Made by a program: the position numbers and the translations under genes
The notes under the pieces: model-generated
What the model was told of the DNA's origin: nothing
The model's input: only the letters and a program-made list of their open reading frames with translations
Database searches by the model: none
Part shown: piece by piece, positions 8,078 through 15,374 of the stretch
Layout: each line of letters begins with the position of its first letter
Numbering within the stretch: position 1 is the first letter of the stretch
Origin: Elusimicrobia bacterium UBA6262
Lineage (GTDB): Bacteria; CAYTYR01; UBA6262
Assembly: GCA_002441095.1 (NCBI GenBank)
Contig: DJVG01000057.1
Location: forward strand, 1 to 35,208
Reading direction: 5' to 3'
DNA: 35,208 bases

Positions 8078-8836
8078 TTAACCCCGGTCTTCCAAAGTGA
8101 TCGGACCTTTGGCTGTACCGGTAATAAATTGTTTCACAACAGGATCCAAGGTATTTTTAATTTCCCTGGTTGTCCCTATTTGCTGGATAGTACCATGATA
8201 CATCATCGCTATGCGGTCAGCGACGGTATAAGCACTGACCATGTCATGGGTCACCACAATAGAGGTCACCCCCAGTTTTTCTTTCATATTAATGATCAGG
8301 TCATTAATCGCGTCAGACATGATCGGGTCAACACCGGTAGTCGGCTCATCATATAACACATACTGGGGCTTGGCGGCTATAGCCCTGGCCAAACCAACGC
8401 GTTTGCGCATTCCGCCGGAAAGTTCAGAGGGCATGGTATGTTCAATGCCTTCCAACCCTACTAACCGCAAACATTCGGCTACCCGTTCCTGGATCTTTTT
8501 TTCGTCACTCATCAGATGCTGGGTGCGCAATCCGAAACTGATATTATCGCTGACATTCAAAGAATCAAAGAGAGCTGCTCCCTGGAACAAGAACCCGAAT
8601 TTTTTTTGGATACTCTGCAATTCCAGAGGAGGCAGCGTAGCAATATTCACATCATCTACTTCTACTGATCCTTGATCCGGTTTCAGCAAACCAACTATAT
8701 GCTTCAGGGTCACGCTTTTGCCGCAACCACTGCGGCCAATGATCACGATCGTCTCCCCGTCATTGATAGTCAGATCCAGTCCTCTTAAAACTTCCTGCTG
8801 GTTAAACTTTTTATATATACCCGTTAACTTGATCAT
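8078..8836 (-). CDS. mlaF: MlaF-like ABC transporter ATP-binding protein
   Basis: Cytoplasmic ATPase driving the Mla phospholipid transporter with MlaE and MlaD. The 252-residue protein has Walker A GRSGCGKS (about 34-41), Q-loop LFQGAALFDSL, ABC signature LSGGMRKR, Walker B YVLYDEPTTGVDP and the switch histidine VVTHD. The DPIMSDAINDLI segment after Walker B is characteristic of MlaF/Ttg2A-type ATPases. The ATG at 8836 lies 1 nt after the mlaE stop, so the two are coupled. The gap between mlaF and mlaD is filled by a ~220-bp word-repeat hairpin, which might lower downstream expression of mlaD. Confidence 0.96.
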   Translation of the reverse strand: MIKLTGIYKKFNQQEVLRGLDLTINDGETIVIIGRSGCGKSVTLKHIVGLLKPDQGSVEVDDVNIATLPPLELQSIQKKFGFLFQGAALFDSLNVSDNISFGLRTQHLMSDEKKIQERVAECLRLVGLEGIEHTMPSELSGGMRKRVGLARAIAAKPQYVLYDEPTTGVDPIMSDAINDLIINMKEKLGVTSIVVTHDMVSAYTVADRIAMMYHGTIQQIGTTREIKNTLDPVVKQFITGTAKGPITLEDRG

Positions 8837-8837
8837 A

Positions 8838-9683
8838 TCAACCGATCCCGATAAATTGCAGGATATTAGTGAGAAAGGTATCTGTGACCAGAATGAGGAC
8901 CATGGAAATAACCACTGACTGAGTCGTAGCCTTACCTACTCCTTCTGCCCCGCCCTCAGTGGTAAATCCCTTATAACAGCTGATCAAAGCAATAATAATA
9001 CCAAACACTACGCATTTGATCAGGCCATGGATAATATCCTTGCCGCGCAAAAAGTCAACGATGTCATGATAATATCTGGTTGAAGGGATAGCCATCTTAT
9101 ACACGCTGACAAAGAATCCTCCCACGATACCCAATATATTCGAATAAATAGTCAATATTGGCACCATGACCACGCAAGACAAAAAACGCGGGACGACCAG
9201 GTATTTGACCGGATTGGCTCCTAAGGTATACAGGGCATCGATCTGTTCTGTTACCCGCATTGTTCCCAGCTCGGCCGTAATAGCCGCTCCTACCCGGCCA
9301 GCGATGACAATAGAAGTTAATACCGGACCCAGTTCCTTGACCATGGAAAAACCGACAGCAGTTCCCACGTAGAGCGGTTCACCGAGAATATTTTTTGAAG
9401 CAGCGCCCATCTGCAAAGCCAAGACCATCCCGACCGAAATACTGGTCAAAGAAGTGACCACCAGCGAATTAACCCCTACTTCGTTCATTTGCTTATTGAT
9501 ATTCTTGAAGTCGTAAGGCCGGCGGAAAGTCCAGAATATGATCTGAAAAAAAAGCAGGACTAATTTACCGATATGATCGGCAATTCCTACTATGTACTTG
9601 CCAAGAAATTTAATAACTTTGTCTTCCTCAAGACGTTCCTCTATTTTTTGTTCCAGGCTTTCACCTGGCAAATGCTTATGCAC
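8838..9683 (-). CDS. mlaE: MlaE-like ABC transporter permease (phospholipid transport)
   Basis: Inner-membrane permease of the Mla system (MlaE/YrbE family). It has about five to six hydrophobic helices and conserved family stretches such as ELGPVLTSIVIAGRVGAAITAELGTM and EQIDAL. The reading frame is open up to TTG at 9695, but I prefer GTG at 9683, which has GGAG 6 nt upstream; the TTG has no clear ribosome-binding site. That gives 281 residues, including a longer N-terminal amphipathic region than E. coli MlaE (260). It lies downstream of alr, separated by a repeat-containing gap, and is followed by mlaF 1 nt after its stop. Confidence 0.94.
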   Translation of the reverse strand: MHKHLPGESLEQKIEERLEEDKVIKFLGKYIVGIADHIGKLVLLFFQIIFWTFRRPYDFKNINKQMNEVGVNSLVVTSLTSISVGMVLALQMGAASKNILGEPLYVGTAVGFSMVKELGPVLTSIVIAGRVGAAITAELGTMRVTEQIDALYTLGANPVKYLVVPRFLSCVVMVPILTIYSNILGIVGGFFVSVYKMAIPSTRYYHDIVDFLRGKDIIHGLIKCVVFGIIIALISCYKGFTTEGGAEGVGKATTQSVVISMVLILVTDTFLTNILQFIGIG

Positions 9684-9718
9684 ATTAGACTCCAACTATA
9701 TAGCTCGTAGTTGCAAAC

Positions 9719-9837
9719 TTCGGGTTTCGGCTGCATTTACAGCCCGATTAAATATTTCGTCATTCGGTTACGGTTACGAGGCCCGAAAAAGCATTATATT
9801 TTATCGGGTTTCGTGTCCGTTTAACGTAAACCGAGTA
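9719..9837. repeat. Intergenic word-repeat region between alr and mlaE (family E)
   Basis: The gap and the extreme 3' end of alr share short words related to CGGGTTTCG (9721-9729 and 9805-9813), with reversed CCCGAA at 9783-9788, and GGTTACG/CGTAAACC. Pairing is less regular than in the other intergenic hairpins. The alr stop codon lies inside it, so its last ~8 codons look repeat-derived. Confidence 0.45.
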
Positions 9838-10943
9838 TATATCCTTGGTACTCTTGCTGATATACCGCACACTATTTCATAACTAATGGTCCTGGCCCAT
9901 TCCGCCACTTCATTGACGCTGATAGTTTCCTGGCCCTGCTTGCCGACCAAGACAACTTCCTCTCCAACATCGATGCCTTTCATTCCGGTAAGGTCGATCA
10001 TGCACATATCCATGCAGACCCGGCCAATGACCGGCACTCTTTTCCCTTGCACCAATACCATAGCCCTGTTCGAAAGGCTCCGGGAATAGCCATCAGCATA
10101 CCCGATTGGCAGGGTCCCAATGAAGGAATTCCGTTTCGTGATGAAAGTGCGGCCATAGCTTATACTGTTACCTTTGGACAGGCGCTTCAAATAGACTATC
10201 TTTGTCTTTAAGCTCAATACCGGGTGTAAGGTGATCTGTTTTCCTGCTCTCTTGAACGGCGCCAGGCCATACATCATTAAACCGGGTCGCACCATATTGA
10301 ACGGATAATTCCTGTATTTCAATATCGCGGCGCTGCCGCTGACATGTTTATATTTCACTGTGATTTTTTCTTGTTCCAATTCCTTAATGATCCTGATAAA
10401 CATTTCTATTTGCTGGCGCGAATACGCCTCATCGTCTTCGGCCGAAGCCAAATGAGTATATAGCCCTTCCATTTCAATAAACGGCAGGGCTTTAATCTTC
10501 CTGATGGTAGCTGCAGCCGACAGTGGGCGGATGCCGATCCGTCCCATTCCTGTATCTACCTTAAGATGAAATTTAATTTTCTGCTTATGTTTTACTGCTA
10601 TGCGGGAAAGAGAACGGGCACCGGCCAAGCTGGCAATAGTGGGTATCAGGTTATAATCCAGGACATACTTGAAATTGGTAAAAGGAAAGATACTGCCTAA
10701 TATTAAGATCGGCGCTTTTATCCCCGCTTTGCGTAAAGTTATGGCCTCTTCGATCAAAGCCACTCCCAAATAACAGCGGTGTTTTTCGCAAGCCTTAGCC
10801 ACTTCCAATGCACCATGGCCATAGGCATCGGCCTTGACAATAGCCAGTATTTTTGTCTGCCGGCCTATTTTCCGGCTGATGTTTTTAAGATTCTGGGCAA
10901 GGGCTGGCACATCTATCTCTGCCCAGGTCGGCCTTAAGAGCAA
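9801..10943 (-). CDS. alr: Alanine racemase
   Basis: PLP-dependent fold-type III enzyme supplying D-alanine for peptidoglycan. The PLP lysine is K37 in ILAIVKADAYGHG. The second catalytic residue is the tyrosine in SISYGRTF, and the family stretches VDTGMGRIGI and RPGLMMYG are present. The start is TTG at 10943, with AAGGAG 6 nt upstream; the nearby ATG is in another frame and closes after four codons. At 380 residues it is slightly long, and the C-terminal tail (about FTLNGHETR) is encoded in the intergenic word repeat. It follows dnaB by 22 bp, as in several phyla where dnaB and alr are neighbours. Confidence 0.97.
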   Translation of the reverse strand: MLLRPTWAEIDVPALAQNLKNISRKIGRQTKILAIVKADAYGHGALEVAKACEKHRCYLGVALIEEAITLRKAGIKAPILILGSIFPFTNFKYVLDYNLIPTIASLAGARSLSRIAVKHKQKIKFHLKVDTGMGRIGIRPLSAAATIRKIKALPFIEMEGLYTHLASAEDDEAYSRQQIEMFIRIIKELEQEKITVKYKHVSGSAAILKYRNYPFNMVRPGLMMYGLAPFKRAGKQITLHPVLSLKTKIVYLKRLSKGNSISYGRTFITKRNSFIGTLPIGYADGYSRSLSNRAMVLVQGKRVPVIGRVCMDMCMIDLTGMKGIDVGEEVVLVGKQGQETISVNEVAEWARTISYEIVCGISARVPRIYTRFTLNGHETR

Positions 10944-10965
10944 CGCATACTCCTTTTGGCGCTAT

Positions 10966-12342
10966 CTATTTGACCGCTGCGTACTGCGGTTGCTGCTGCA
11001 AGTTTTCAAACCGGGCAAATTCTTCCAGGAAATTCAGCTTAATGATACCAGTGGGGCCGTTCCTTTGTTTGCCGATAATGATCTCGGCTACCCCTTTTTC
11101 ATCAGGTAATACTTCCTGGTTCTGTTGCCGTTTATAATATTCTTCCCGGTAAATAAAAGCTACCAGGTCAGCATCCTGCTCAATCGCCCCGGATTCACGC
11201 AAGTCTGCCAGTTGCGGCCGCTTACCTTCGGTGCGCTTCTCCGGAGAACGGTTCAGCTGGGATAAAGCTATCACTGGCACTTGCAGTTCTTTGGATAATA
11301 TTTTCAGCGCCCGGGTAATATCAGAGATATCCTGTTGGCGGAATTCGATACGACCGCTCCGGCCAGGCATAAGTTGCAGGTAATCAATAACGACCAGGCC
11401 TAAACCATGCTCATGTTTTAAGCGCCTGGCCCGGGCTTTCATTTCCAGCACAGACAAGGATGGTGAATCATCAATAAACAAAGGCGCTTCCACCAGACGG
11501 CTGGCGGCATTGGTAATACGCACCCATTCGTTTTTTGCGGAAAACCCGCCGCGTAGTTTTTGCATGCTGACTTTGGCCTCAGAACAAAGTAATCTCATGG
11601 CTAAGTCTTTACAGGACATTTCCAGGCTAAAAAAGGCCACCGGGATCTTCTGCTCAATAGCAGCATGCATGGATATGCCCAGGACCAGGCTGGTTTTTCC
11701 CATACTCGGCCGACCAGCTATGATCACCAGGTTTCCAGGCTGCATACCGGAAGTCTTTTCATCAAATTCATAATATCCCGTTGGCACCCCTGTTACCAAC
11801 CGGTTACCAGTTGTCTTTTCCAGCTCATCAATAGTATCGTTGACTAAATCTTTCATGGCCAGGAAACCAGTCCCGATCTTCCGGTCGGCGATCTTAAAAA
11901 TAGCTTCTTCTGCCTTGTCAATCAAGGTTTCCACTTCTTCGGAATCATCATAGGAGATGGAAACTATATTCGTAGCGGTTTCAATGAGCTTGCGCAGCAT
12001 ACTTTTTTCGTGGACTATTTTAGCATAGGTTTCCACATGCGCTGCAGTAGTAACGCTGTTGATCAGGCTGGTGATATAGGCCCCGCCCCCTACTTCCTTA
12101 AAATTTGACTGCTTTTTTAATTCATCGCTTAGCGTCAGGGCATCGACGGCTTCGCCTTTATCGTAGAGCGATAATATAATCTGATAGATCAGCTGGTGAG
12201 CTTCTTTATAAAAATCCCCTGTCTGCAGGATCTCAATGGTTTTAGGGATAGCTTCCTTCTCGATCAGCATTGACCCTAAAACAGCTTTTTCCGCATCCAG
12301 GTTCTGCGGTGGTATCTTGTCAATAAGAGATCTCTCAGCCAT
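10966..12342 (-). CDS. dnaB: Replicative DNA helicase DnaB
   Basis: Hexameric helicase that unwinds DNA at the replication fork. It has an N-terminal DnaB domain (about 8-110), a linker, and a RecA-like ATPase domain with Walker A GRPSMGKTS (210-218), Walker B VVIDYLQLM and the conserved ESGAIEQDAD stretch near the arginine finger. The 458-residue length is normal; no intein interrupts it. The start is ATG at 12342 with a GAGG-type ribosome-binding site. It sits after rplI in the widely conserved rpsF-ssb-rpsR-rplI-dnaB cluster. Confidence 0.98.
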   Translation of the reverse strand: MAERSLIDKIPPQNLDAEKAVLGSMLIEKEAIPKTIEILQTGDFYKEAHQLIYQIILSLYDKGEAVDALTLSDELKKQSNFKEVGGGAYITSLINSVTTAAHVETYAKIVHEKSMLRKLIETATNIVSISYDDSEEVETLIDKAEEAIFKIADRKIGTGFLAMKDLVNDTIDELEKTTGNRLVTGVPTGYYEFDEKTSGMQPGNLVIIAGRPSMGKTSLVLGISMHAAIEQKIPVAFFSLEMSCKDLAMRLLCSEAKVSMQKLRGGFSAKNEWVRITNAASRLVEAPLFIDDSPSLSVLEMKARARRLKHEHGLGLVVIDYLQLMPGRSGRIEFRQQDISDITRALKILSKELQVPVIALSQLNRSPEKRTEGKRPQLADLRESGAIEQDADLVAFIYREEYYKRQQNQEVLPDEKGVAEIIIGKQRNGPTGIIKLNFLEEFARFENLQQQPQYAAVK

Positions 12343-12361
12343 AGCCTACCTCACAAAACAA

Positions 12362-12477
12362 TCTCAAAATCCAAATCACAAATATCAAATGAATCATTAG
12401 TCAACAATAACAAAATAAATTTTGAAATTTGGATTTAAAAGATTCATTTGTCATTTGACATTAGTTATTTGTCATTT
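12362..12477. repeat. Intergenic AT-rich word hairpin (family F)
   Basis: Words of the type CAAATGACAAAT occur in both orientations. AAATCCAAATCACAAATAT and ATCAAATGAATC lie on the left (12367-12396). ATTTGGATTT and GATTCATTTGTCATTTGACA lie on the right (12427-12460), followed by further TTATTTGTCATTT words. They overlap the rplI stop codon at 12476-12478, and the block ends close to the dnaB start. Pairing is imperfect; low complexity makes exact arm limits uncertain. Confidence 0.65.
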
Positions 12478-12919
12478 ATTCTTTCACTACCAGTACTTTC
12501 AGTTTTGGCATAATATCGCTGGTTAATCTGATCGGCACGTGGTACAAGCCAAGTTCCTTGATCGGTTTTTCTATTTCAATCAATTTTTTATCTATTTCCA
12601 ATCCTTCTTTTTTTAACGCTTCCTGCAGGTCCTGGCTGGTCACCGAACCGAATAGTTTATCTGCTTCCCCAGCCTTGACTTTCAGGGTGCAGGAGATCTT
12701 TTCTATTTTTTCGGCTATGCCTTTAGCTTCTTCATGATGTTTAGCCAGGTGTTTCGCTTCCACTTTCCTGAGCTCTTCGTACCGGAACATGTTATGGGTC
12801 GTGGCTTCCAAAGCCAGGTCTTGCGGGAACAGGAAATTACGGGCATATCCCGCGGAAACATCCACGATCTCGCCCTTGTTCCCGACTTTTGGGATACTAT
12901 CTTTCATTATAACTTTCAT
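12476..12919 (-). CDS. rplI: Large ribosomal subunit protein bL9
   Basis: Two-domain protein of the 50S subunit stalk base. The N-terminal RNA-binding domain MKVIMKDSIPKVGNKGEIVDVSAGYARNFL carries the L9 signature, followed by the long connecting helix (about 40-75) and the C-terminal rRNA-binding domain. The length of 147 is standard. The start is ATG at 12919 with GGAGGAG upstream. It follows the yybS-like gene, the arrangement seen in Bacillota and some deltaproteobacteria. Confidence 0.98.
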   Translation of the reverse strand: MKVIMKDSIPKVGNKGEIVDVSAGYARNFLFPQDLALEATTHNMFRYEELRKVEAKHLAKHHEEAKGIAEKIEKISCTLKVKAGEADKLFGSVTSQDLQEALKKEGLEIDKKLIEIEKPIKELGLYHVPIRLTSDIMPKLKVLVVKE

Positions 12920-12934
12920 TACTCCTCCAATATT

Positions 12935-13060
12935 AGTCGCTGGTCGCTAGTTTTAAAATCAGTTTCTAGTCGCTAGTTCCTGGTATCTAGTAAAAGGCCT
13001 TCAAGCAAGCGACCAGAAATCTGCCACCAGCGACTGTATTTATGCTAGCTACTGGCGACT
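12935..13060. repeat. Intergenic word hairpin (family G), overlapping the end of the yybS-like gene
   Basis: Words AGTCGCTGGTCGCTAG (12935-12950) and CTAGTCGCTAGTTCC on the left face ACCAGCGACT and CTAGCTACTGGCGACT (13045-13060) on the right. The stop codon and last five codons of the yybS-like gene (13045-13062) lie within the right arm, so the repeat overlaps coding sequence. Confidence 0.75.
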
Positions 13061-13995
13061 GCCTTGTTTATTTTTCTAAAATTTACCCATAGATCCAACA
13101 GGCCAAACAGCGCTATAACGAACCATAGGTCACGGTTAAGCACAACCAGGAGATAAAACAGCCCCTGCGGCAGTTTACCGGCTTTGGCTTTATGAAAGTA
13201 GTAACTGGCAATACCCAATCCCTGGATAAAATAGGCAAAACCAACAACTACCAAAATATTCCATAACCCGCTATCAAGCCAGTGCTGCTGGGAAACTTTT
13301 AAGATCTTATCGCTGACCAATAAACCGCTGGGAACAATAAATCCCCACACCAGCCAGTCAGGACACTGCCATTGCCGCAGTACCGGCAGCGATCTGGCAG
13401 TAAGACCAAAACGGTGTAACAACTTGTTGGTCATAAGATAATCAATATAGACAGCAAACCAGATACTGATTACCAGCAGGGAAGGCCAGATAATATCAAG
13501 GATCCCGAGTAGTCGCCAGCTATTGCGCTTGATCAGGGATAATTCTTCAGCACTGACCCCGCGATTTTTATAAAACTGGTAGGCCTTATCCAGGGAATCA
13601 CGCAATATCCGTTGCATTTCCAAGGAAAAATTCAGCTGTCCTACCTGCTCTAAAATAACTATTAACAACAATAGGCAGCCAAGCAATAAGGTTGTACTTA
13701 AAATTATTGTCGGCCAGGCTTTAGTATCCTTTTTAATTAAGACTCCCATAGCCAACGCCGGTATGCCGGCAACCAGCAGGAAAATCAGGCTGATCAAATG
13801 AATCCCGGCCAGCAGCCAAATAGCCAAAGCAGCAAACAACATACCCCCAACCGCGTACCTGGCACCCTTCAGGCAGTAAAGGAGTACTAAAGGAATTAAG
13901 GCCAAAAAAGTCAGCGGCGGCCAAAACAATACAATACTGGCTAATATTAAAACTGCCAACAACCGGTAGGAATATACCATGAGCACCTGGTCCAC
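13045..13995 (-). CDS. YybS-like DUF2232 integral membrane protein
   Basis: A 316-residue hydrophobic protein with about eight predicted membrane segments. It matches the YybS/DUF2232 family in position (between rpsR and rplI, as yybS in Bacillota) and in layout: an S-component-like N-terminal half, a central loop (LRDSLDKAYQFYKNRGVS), then further helices. Function is unknown. The frame opens with GTG at 13995, 10 nt after the rpsR stop. ATG at 13980 with AGGTG just upstream is an equally plausible start. The last residues (AVASS) are encoded in the neighbouring word repeat, so the true ancestral C-terminus may have been altered. Confidence 0.85.
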   Translation of the reverse strand: MDQVLMVYSYRLLAVLILASIVLFWPPLTFLALIPLVLLYCLKGARYAVGGMLFAALAIWLLAGIHLISLIFLLVAGIPALAMGVLIKKDTKAWPTIILSTTLLLGCLLLLIVILEQVGQLNFSLEMQRILRDSLDKAYQFYKNRGVSAEELSLIKRNSWRLLGILDIIWPSLLVISIWFAVYIDYLMTNKLLHRFGLTARSLPVLRQWQCPDWLVWGFIVPSGLLVSDKILKVSQQHWLDSGLWNILVVVGFAYFIQGLGIASYYFHKAKAGKLPQGLFYLLVVLNRDLWFVIALFGLLDLWVNFRKINKAVASS

Positions 13996-14005
13996 GAAGA
14001 CATCT

Positions 14006-14290
14006 TTATGAAGTGGCGTACGGCAATAAAGCTACGGCCCTGGCTCTCTTGACCGCCCGGATAACGGAACGTTGATGACGCGCACAATTACCGGTAACCC
14101 GGCGCGGTAATATTTTGCCGCGTTCGGTCACAAAATTTCTTAATAGCCCTATATTCTTGAAATCTATTTCTTCCTTATTAGCACAGAAACGGCAGGGTTT
14201 ACGCCTGAATTGTCCCCGGCGTCCTCCCGGACCACCTTCGCGCCGTGGCCCGGATGGTCTTGTTGCTGGTTTAGGTCTAGCTGTATACAT
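14006..14290 (-). CDS. rpsR: Small ribosomal subunit protein bS18
   Basis: 30S protein that binds together with bS6. The conserved core begins KPCRFCANKEEIDFKN and continues to NCARHQRSVIRAVKRAR. The cysteines in CRFC and CARH indicate the zinc-binding (C+) type. An N-terminal extension rich in Arg, Gly and Pro (about residues 5-30) precedes the core, making 94 residues against about 75 in E. coli. The ATG at 14290 has GGGGGAAG upstream. It is third in the rpsF-ssb-rpsR operon, but separated from ssb by a hairpin-bearing gap. Confidence 0.97.
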   Translation of the reverse strand: MYTARPKPATRPSGPRREGGPGGRRGQFRRKPCRFCANKEEIDFKNIGLLRNFVTERGKILPRRVTGNCARHQRSVIRAVKRARAVALLPYATS

Positions 14291-14316
14291 TAAACTTCCC
14301 CCTTTAATTAGAACAG

Positions 14317-14400
14317 TGTTAAGTTTTGAGTGTTGAGTTTTGAATTAAAGTAAAAGGATTCTACCTAAACTTAAAACTTATAACTTATAACTCAAAACTT
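14317..14400. repeat. Intergenic hairpin, AT-rich word family A, copy 2
   Basis: Left arm words GTGTTAAGTTTTGAGTGTTG and right arm words related to AAAACTTATAACT pair imperfectly. The outer 11 bp match perfectly (14321-14331 against 14390-14400, AAGTTTTGAGT). It begins 9 nt after the ssb stop and ends before the rpsR ribosome-binding site. Same word family as 3770-3851. Confidence 0.75.
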
Positions 14401-14409
14401 CTCTTGCGT

Positions 14410-14850
14410 TTAGAATGGTATTTCTTCGTCGAGATTCTCTTCTTCTGTTTTAGCGCCTTTAGCCGGAGCTTCTTTAGCCCATTTAGCCCCGTCTTTGTCG
14501 GCTGTTTCCTGGTTTTTGGCCCGGTCCAGGAATTGTACCTGCTGAGCCACAACTTTTAGTTTGCTCTTTTTAGTACCGTCGGTTTTATCTTCCCAGGAAT
14601 CCTGTTGCAAACGACCTTCGATATAAATAGAACTCCCTTTGCTGAGATATTGTTTGATGATCTCGGCTTGCCTGCCCCAGGCTTCGACTGGAATAAAATC
14701 AGCACGTTCCTGCGTCTGTCCGGATTGGTCCTTAAACTTCCGGTTCACGGCGATCGAAAAATCAACGACAGCCTGGCCATTAGGCGTATAACGCAATTCC
14801 AAATCTCTGGTAATATTACCTATTAAGATCACTTTATTTGCATTAGCCAC
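14410..14850 (-). CDS. ssb: Single-stranded DNA-binding protein
   Basis: Binds ssDNA during replication and repair. The N-terminal OB fold (about 1-108) starts NKVILIGNITRDLELRYTPNG, a typical SSB opening. It is followed by a short flexible Lys/Ala/Glu-rich linker and the acidic tip DEEIPF, which recruits SSB partner proteins. At 146 residues it has normal length. The start is GTG at 14850, immediately after the rpsF TAA, with the GGAGGG ribosome-binding site inside the rpsF end; the genes are translationally coupled. Cluster rpsF-ssb-rpsR is conserved across bacteria. Confidence 0.98.
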   Translation of the reverse strand: MANANKVILIGNITRDLELRYTPNGQAVVDFSIAVNRKFKDQSGQTQERADFIPVEAWGRQAEIIKQYLSKGSSIYIEGRLQQDSWEDKTDGTKKSKLKVVAQQVQFLDRAKNQETADKDGAKWAKEAPAKGAKTEEENLDEEIPF

Positions 14851-15213
14851 TTAACCCTCCACTTTCGGCTCGGTAGAAGCTGCCGGAGCTACCTTCACTT
14901 TCTCTTTCTTAGGTTTGATCCTCCTGGGTTTTCTTACTTTTGTGGTAATAGAACGGATGATCCCGTCGGTTACCTGATAAGCTTTCTTAATATTGTTTAC
15001 TATTTCCGGAGCAGTCTTAAAATTCAAATAAACGAAAAAGCCATCCCGGTATTTCTTCACCTGGAAAGCTGTTTTCTTAAGGCCCCACTTATCCGCATGG
15101 AGTACTTCCCCGTTACTGGATGTGATCATTTTTTCGAATTTAGCGATCAATTTATCTATTTCCTCAGCCGCTAGATCCGGCCGAAAAACAATAATACTTT
15201 CATAACTATGCAT
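14851..15213 (-). CDS. rpsF: Small ribosomal subunit protein bS6
   Basis: 30S protein forming a heterodimer with bS18. The start is ATG at 15213 (MHSYESIIVFRPDL), because AGGAGG lies 9 nt upstream; the frame stays open six codons further without a better signal. That gives 120 residues. Core S6 features are the ferredoxin-like fold with YESIIVFRP, GLKKTAFQVKKYRDGFFVYLNFK, and a basic C-terminal tail (RKPRRIKPKKEK) ending in an acidic, Ala-rich stretch. It is the first gene of the cluster and has a candidate promoter and structured leader upstream. Confidence 0.96.
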   Translation of the reverse strand: MHSYESIIVFRPDLAAEEIDKLIAKFEKMITSSNGEVLHADKWGLKKTAFQVKKYRDGFFVYLNFKTAPEIVNNIKKAYQVTDGIIRSITTKVRKPRRIKPKKEKVKVAPAASTEPKVEG

Positions 15214-15278
15214 TCCTCTCAACCTCCTCAAAATATAAAACTTGTTTTTTTATATGTAACGCTCATTATCGACCGCAT

Positions 15279-15306
15279 ACCTGTATTGACGCGTCAGCCT
15301 ACAGGT
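15279..15306 (-). promoter_or_regulatory. Structured leader hairpin upstream of rpsF, candidate S6:S18 autoregulatory element
   Basis: In the ~118-nt leader between the candidate promoter and rpsF, ACCTGTA and TACAGGT form a 7-bp stem (15300-15306 with 15279-15285). It encloses the self-complementary TGACGCGTCA (15287-15296). Unlike most gaps here it contains no word repeat. rpsF mRNAs of many bacteria carry an S6:S18-binding leader for feedback control. I cannot confirm the defining motif here, so this is a candidate only. Confidence 0.35.
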
Positions 15307-15337
15307 TACCCGGAATAAACGTACCATATCTTTGTTT

Positions 15338-15366
15338 ATATTACTATAAAAACTGCCTTTTGGCAA
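15338..15366 (-). promoter_or_regulatory. Candidate sigma70-type promoter for rpsF-ssb-rpsR
   Basis: On the minus strand TTGCCA (15366-15361) is followed after exactly 17 bp by TAATAT (15343-15338). It lies 8 nt after the hppA stop and about 125 nt before the rpsF ATG. The same bases form a small TGCC-AAAA-GGCA stem followed by TTTTT, so it could also serve as a weak terminator for hppA. Confidence 0.5.
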
Positions 15367-15374
15367 GGTATATG

